A stretch of DNA of 64,000 nt. Origin: Amphiduros pacificus. Taxonomy: Eukaryota > Annelida > Polychaeta > Phyllodocida > Hesionidae. The position numbers were made by a program, and so were the translations under genes. The notes beneath the pieces are model-generated. The model made no database searches. It saw only the letters and a list, made by a program, of their open reading frames with translations, and was not told the origin of the DNA. Shown here piece by piece: positions 58,692 to 64,000 of the stretch (position 1 is its first letter; each line of letters begins with the position of its first letter). The stretch spans positions 22,535,001-22,599,000 of the forward strand of contig OX439001.1 of NCBI GenBank assembly GCA_949316495.1. The letters are read 5' to 3'.

Positions 58692-59152
58692 AATATCTAT
58701 AAAACAAAATATACTTAATACAATTCATTGTACGAAACAGTATTCTGAATATGGGTGGCCATCTTTGTTTGCTTTATTTATTCAGTGTGCAGTATTGCTG
58801 GAAATGCAGAGATGAGAGGTGGTAACCTGCAATCACACTTTAGAAACTAATTTAATAGATTATGATCCAGAAAACTACATATTAGAATGGACATATTTTA
58901 ATATATTGACAATAGTTAGTGATTTTTAGTTAAGTTGACAGATGTTATGTACAGTCAGTCAATCCTATTTCTGGCCACTTATCGTCACACATTCAAACTA
59001 AACCCAGAAACTATTTGTTTGAAAATATAAGTATAAAATAATCTGGTAAACAAAAAAGTGGGACTTATGTTACATAAAGTGATATTTGTCAGTGATTCAG
59101 TGAGAAAAAAAGCTTCAATGATGTGATTATGAGTGCTTGTTGTTTCTTTCAG

Positions 59153-62100
59153 ATGAGGAAGATGTTCATCAATGTGGAAGGTGCAAAGAAATATTCTTAT
59201 CAATAGATGAATACTTTGCCCACAAGAAGGCCAAGCTATGCCATAAGGTGAAATCTGACAACCTCCTCAAATCTCCGGTCAAGTCCTCGCTGAAAACTGA
59301 AAAAGAATCTGCAGCTGATGGAGCAGGGGGAGATGTTGACATTAATGTGTCATCCACCAGAATAGAAGCACCATCTGTGGATCCAGCCCCCTCAGAAACT
59401 GTGGTGACAAAAGAAGAAGACAAAGAATGTAGTGTGGAAGATCCAAGCAAAGGTGACAAGAAAACTGATGCCAAAAAAAGTGTTTCTTTACGAAGCCGTG
59501 GCAGACCACCAAAGGCAGGGCCAAAGAAGGTCTGGGTGAACAGTTATGAAAATGAGGAAATTAATTCAAATGTTGAGATTTCAGAAGATATAAAAGGTGG
59601 AGTTGAAGTACAGGGCAAAAGGCGACGAGGTAGACCACGTAAAAATGAGGTATATTTCAACTCATCAAAATCTGACCCAGTAGTCAGCAAACAAGGTGAT
59701 CGAGGTCGTAGGGGTAGAGGTCGTGGCCGGGGTCGTGGCCGGGGTCGTGGTAGAGGAACAGTTAAAAAGGACAGTGAATTCCCGAAATTTGTAAAAGATG
59801 AAGAGGGTGGATCAGATGGAGAGTGGTGTATTTCTGAGAAAAATGACGTTGAATCTCAATCAAAAGAACCCAAGTTTATGAAGAAAGTAGAACAGAAATG
59901 TCCAGTTTGTAATTATGTGGTATTTTATGAAGATGAATTTGACAGGCATTTGAGAAGGCTTCACAATTTGAGCAAATATGTGTGTAAATGTGGAGTAGCA
60001 TTCAGAGATAAGTATAAACTGCAGAGACACCAACTGTCCGAAAGGTGCAAAAAGCTTGAAGACGTGGTCACGAAGGAAGGGAGGGCATATGGTGTATTTC
60101 CTACGTGTAATCAGAGCATCACTATGGAGATATTGGGGACCATTGAAGATCAGTCTGACGACGAGGATAAAGTCAGCGTCAGTGGAGGAATGAAGTTGCG
60201 AGAAAGATTGCCATTCAAAAAGATGTACAAGGAAGCGGATGACGGTTCAGATGAGGAGAAGGGAAAGTGGGATGGAGTGATTAATTTTGATTGTAAAGAA
60301 TGTGACGAAAAGTTTAGTGATTATGAAAGTGTATTCTCGCATGTGAGAAGTTTTCATGATAATTTGTACCCAGGTATATGCCGATTTTGTGGGAAATGGT
60401 TTCTCTCCAAGTACAAGCTTTGGCGTCATATGACATCATCTGTTCATGATGATGTTTCTGACATGATTATAAAAAAAGCTCGCAATGAAATCACAAAGTC
60501 AAAAGTTAACATGAAAAACGTAGACAGTGAATTTGTGGACAAAATTAAAAACAAAGAGTTTCCTTGTCCAAAGTGTGACATGTCTTTCAGTAAGAAATTT
60601 CATTTGACAAAACATATAGGGACAGACCATAAAGTAAAATCATCCCATCAGCACAAGTTCACTTGTGAGTCTTGTGGGAGCGAGTTTAGCAAGCGGGGCC
60701 ACCTGGTGAGACATATGCTGGTAGAACATGGAATAGACCAAATTAAGGGAGGAGGATCTTGCCCTACTTGCCATAAAGAATTTAAACAAAGGAATCATGT
60801 ATTCAGACACATTGAGGTCCTGCACAGACCAGTGCCACAAGCCCCACCCAAAATTCTGGAGAAACTGGAAGGGCAACCACAAGAATCACAACAAATAGAA
60901 AAGCAATTAACTGATGAAAAAGTGCATACTTGCTTTGTGTGTGGCACGCAGATCGTCTCAGAAGCAAAGTTAAAGAAGCATTATCAACAACATAGGCAGT
61001 GGGTGGTCATGACTGAGGATGGCCTGGATCCAAGTGGCATTGAAAAACTATATGACAAATTGTATAACAGAGACCCAGTGCTTGCCGCAATGATGAAAGG
61101 CCAATTCCCAGAGTTATTGGTGAATATTAAACAGAACAGTGAGATGAGCTCATCTGATTTAGAAGTGAAGACAAATGAAGATGAATTTTTGAGGGTAGAT
61201 CAATCTGGTGATGTGAATTTTGGTCAAACAGACATGTCCCAAATGCACTCTGACAATCAAGTTCCCAGACAAGATCAGAACCCACCTTCTCCTCCCGGTC
61301 AGAGTATGGTCATGGTCTGTGAGTCTGGAGAACAGCCATCAATGTCAACCTTAGACCAGACGGAGCTGAGGGATTTGGTTCAGGAACAAACTGTGCTCAC
61401 AATACTGCAACAAATGGGGCACAGCCTACCAAGTAACCAGCCCCCACCTTCAACCCAGTCCTCACAGTTTCTGTCAACACTGAATACCTCACCTCTAGTT
61501 CCTGATAATAAACTCATGAATCAGTGTACAGCATTAGACATTGCTGAAGCAGCTGATGGCGGAAGTAGACAGAGACCACCCGATTACAGTACAGCTACTG
61601 GGTGTGGTGACATTAGTGACCTTGAGCATCGAGTCCATGCTAACACTCAGCCTAAGATGATAGCTGAAAACCAAGCCACAGAGCAAAACTGGGATGATAA
61701 AGATGCTCAAGTCTGTCCCTACTGCCTAAAAGTGTTTGGTTCCTTGGAAGATATCTACCAACACAAATCTCAAGAACATAAGCTTTCCTTGCTCTTCAAA
61801 TGTGTTAATGAGGAGTGCAAAAGCGTTTTCCACCATTTGCAAGACTACAAAGACCACAGCCTAGTGCATACTCAGACCTCGTTCATTTGCCGTATTTGCA
61901 ATGAACATTATGATGCATTGGTCAAAGTGGTCGGGCACAAGAGTTCAGCACACAAAGGTATTCACACAGCAGACACTTTCAAATGTGGTATATGCCAGGT
62001 GGTCTTTGAGTCTAAACTTGCCCTGAAAAGTCATTTGGTGGATGGTACTCATCCAAGCTTTGAGTGCATACATTGTAATAAAGTGTATAAAAAACAGACA

Positions 62101-63333
62101 GATTTAGATGAGCATCTGCTTGAACATATATCTGGTACCACATTTCTTTGTGATATATGTGGGTCTACATTCACCAACAGTGTGTCACTGAAGCGCCATC
62201 GACATATTCACAGAACCGAAAAAATGCACAAATGTGATAAGTGCGATTCGTCCTTCAATAAAAAGGAGCATCTCCGTCGACATGTGATCACAAAACACAC
62301 CTTAGAAAAACCCTTTGTCTGTAAAATTGAGGGTTGTACAAAGGCTTTCAACAGAAAAGATAAATTGCATGAACATTTTAAAACTCACACGAATCTTAAA
62401 CCTTATGTGTGCCAATTTTGCTCAAAATCATATCGGTACAGAGAAGGACTCAAGTATCATGAGAAAACCCATGAGAGAGCCCTGAAATTCTTCTGCACAA
62501 TTTGTGAAATGGGATTTTCGAAGCCGGGAATGCTAAGGACTCACATGACATCGATCCATGGCCTTAATCTGAAAGAGAACCACAGTTATCCATGTAACAA
62601 GTGTGGCCATATATTTGCCAGACCTGAAAGGTTAAAGCGGCACCTGGAAAGAGAGCATCAAGTGCAGCCAGAATGGAAATTTGCATGCACAATTTGTAAT
62701 AGAGGTTTCCCTGGACATCGCAGTCTGAGCACTCACATGAAGCGGCGGCACTTTACCGGAGAAAACGGTGAAATACTGCAAGATCAGCCAGTGAAACAGG
62801 CCAGAAAGAGGAAAAGGGAAAATCCGGAAGATGCTGAGATGGATTGCATCATGGAATCAGTGGTTGATGTTGCACCAAATGTGTCCCTGACACAGCACAC
62901 TCCGTTAGTCTCCCAGCCTCATATAATGGGCACACCACTGAACAGGATGCCGTCCGTGGACATGGTGAGGGTGAACGCAGGAGGCGATGCATTTGCCACA
63001 GCAATGCAGCTGTCTAACCTGCCAACCCTCAACCCATTGATACTTACAGCATCACAAATGCAGCAGCTGCAGTCCACCGGTCAAACCCTCGCTCCGGTGA
63101 CAACCGGCGGCCATACTCATACCATAGCTCTGGCCATCTCTCAGTCTCCTCACACCACCACTACCGGCAGTCACCAGATCCTGGAGTCACACCCCATACA
63201 AGTCCCTGGTCACATGTCTCAGGCTGGCCACGTGCAGTCCTTGCCTGTCACCCCTGTGACTATACCCTCCACCCAGCCTCACAGATTCCCTCCTGTCCCA
63301 CCTTACCAAACATTTGACCAGTACCATATATAG
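59153..63333 (+). CDS. Multi-C2H2 zinc-finger AT-hook protein, main exon
   Basis: Single 4.2-kb exon after a TTTCTTTCAG acceptor, to TAG at 63331-63333. Numbering below assumes the start at 50365 (1409 residues). Finger 1 is CCHC-like (24-46), just after an acidic DEEDV. AT-hook cores RGRP lie at 132-135 and 175-178, then an Arg-Gly tract at 200-218. Fingers 2-9 lie between 266 and 630 (one, 294-315, degenerate, C-x-C); a Gln/Ser/Pro-rich region follows (630-870); fingers 10-21 run from 871 to 1216, near-continuous; then a basic ARKRKR nuclear signal and a Gln/Thr-rich, finger-free tail. It is probably a nuclear DNA-binding regulator. The N-terminal finger after an acidic DEDV resembles that of ZNF341, but I cannot assign an orthologue. 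The TTG at 59137 is in the intron and is not the start. Confidence 0.9.
59701..59760 (+). repeat. In-frame GGTCGTGGCCG-type repeat (Arg-Gly tract)
   Basis: Imperfect 6/12-bp repeats of GGTCG(T/G)GGCCGG encode a run of Arg-Gly dipeptides between AT-hook 2 and finger 2. RG tracts of this sort bind nucleic acid and are common arginine-methylation targets; here that is inference. Confidence 0.85.
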
Positions 63334-64000
63334 ATAAATTAATGTCCTTACATCACAATGGTGTTTGAAAACAATATGGCTCTGGATTTTTGATTTTTGA
63401 TTAAAAAAAACAAATACTTTGTGGCCCGTGCATATATTATATATTTCTCAATATACTATTGTAAATGTAATATATCTTTTTGATTACAGATTTGATATTT
63501 TCTATTATGCGTACATTGGTATTATGAGTCATATTTATTAATTCAGCCATAGACAGATTGGCAATGGCACAAAAAACACTGTTTCTTTAAAATTTACTTC
63601 TTATTACCTATAGAACTATTGATGGAAAGTCATTGATATTGGAATAATTAATTTGCATTAATTTTTTGTTAAATTGTGGAATCTCTCATTACATAATTGA
63701 TATGTGATCATTAATATTAACAAATTGCATCTGTCAGATTTTGGACATGTTAAAGCATTAATAGTTATTAATCTTACTCTTACTTATAATTTATAAGACA
63801 GAGAATTTGAATTCCATGTGATCATTTTATGTGTTGGATGTTGAAAAAATAAGAGTATATATTTACAAGAGTTGTAATGAACGAATTATAAAAGCTATCA
63901 CATAAATATTTATTGTTCATAAATTCAAAGGATATTTCTGTGAGTTAAGTTATTCCCTTCACAATGTGATACCGGTAATCATTACACACACAGCGAGTAC
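63334..64000 (+). other. 3' UTR/flank of the zinc-finger gene
   Basis: AT-rich with no frame. I see no clear canonical AATAAA; variant hexamers (for example around 63846 and 63903) are possible. The end of the transcript cannot be set. Confidence 0.5.

Larger units (their letters stand above)
50414..59152 (+). other. First intron of the zinc-finger gene
   Basis: 8.7 kb, or two introns if the exon at 56549-56625 is used. It contains tandem duplications (51397-52591), a direct-repeat-bounded insert (51045-51182), (AAATC)n-tailed elements (54608-55112), a GC-elevated block (57340-58380) and a (TA)n run (58645-58682). 52600-54590 and 55140-56370 are AT-rich with nothing I can name. Confidence 0.6.

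Noticed and set aside
59137-59152. TTG at 59137 as the start of the zinc-finger protein
   Set aside because: These bases are the polypyrimidine tract and AG of the splice acceptor; two upstream exons join in phase at 59153.

Overview
The window looks like nuclear DNA from a bilaterian invertebrate, probably marine and possibly a mollusc or other lophotrochozoan; the phylum is a guess. It is AT-rich. Coding exons have canonical GT-AG introns, one of them 26.8 kb long. There are (TA)n and (TG)n microsatellites, minisatellites, fragments of non-LTR retrotransposons, and no operons or prokaryotic signals.

Two protein-coding genes account for the recognisable coding sequence, and they lie head to head. 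On the minus strand is a complete Friend-of-GATA gene (FOG/ZFPM/u-shaped family). Its six coding exons are 48780-48741, 21958-21747, 15085-14947, 10335-9997, 5891-5739 and 5451-2360. All splice phases agree and give 1324 residues: an N-terminal NuRD-binding motif encoded alone on exon 1, a degenerate PR (SET-like) domain spread over exons 2-4, eleven zinc fingers (five of CCHC type) and two CtBP-type PxDL motifs. On the plus strand is a gene for a protein of about 1400 residues with roughly 21 zinc fingers, two AT-hooks and an Arg-Gly tract. Almost all of it lies on one giant exon (59153-63333), with a short first coding exon at 50365-50413. The two start codons are 1.58 kb apart, so the genes may share a promoter region. 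Both products look like nuclear transcription cofactors or factors.

Layout: 1-2359 FOG 3' UTR and flank; 2360-21958 FOG exons 6-2 with introns; 21959-48740 the giant first intron; 48781-50364 the shared 5' interval; 50414-59152 the first intron(s) of the zinc-finger gene; 59153-63333 its main exon; 63334-64000 its 3' flank.

The introns are AT-rich with interspersed islands of higher GC (for example 6640-8960, 11640-12540, 17760-18380, 19140-20110, 36730-37560, 46490-47780, 57340-58380). These lack convincing coding content but are rich in GATA and other factor motifs, so they are candidate enhancers. Intron 1 carries a LINE insertion at 30679-33888. Its 3' part is in minus orientation and its 5' part (ORF1 plus endonuclease) is inverted, the structure expected from twin priming, and (TA)n tracts flank it on both sides. 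Other repeats are an 18-copy minisatellite (24251-24715), nested tandem duplications (51397-52591), (AAATC)n-tailed retroelement ends and a 114-bp block bounded by a 12-bp direct repeat.
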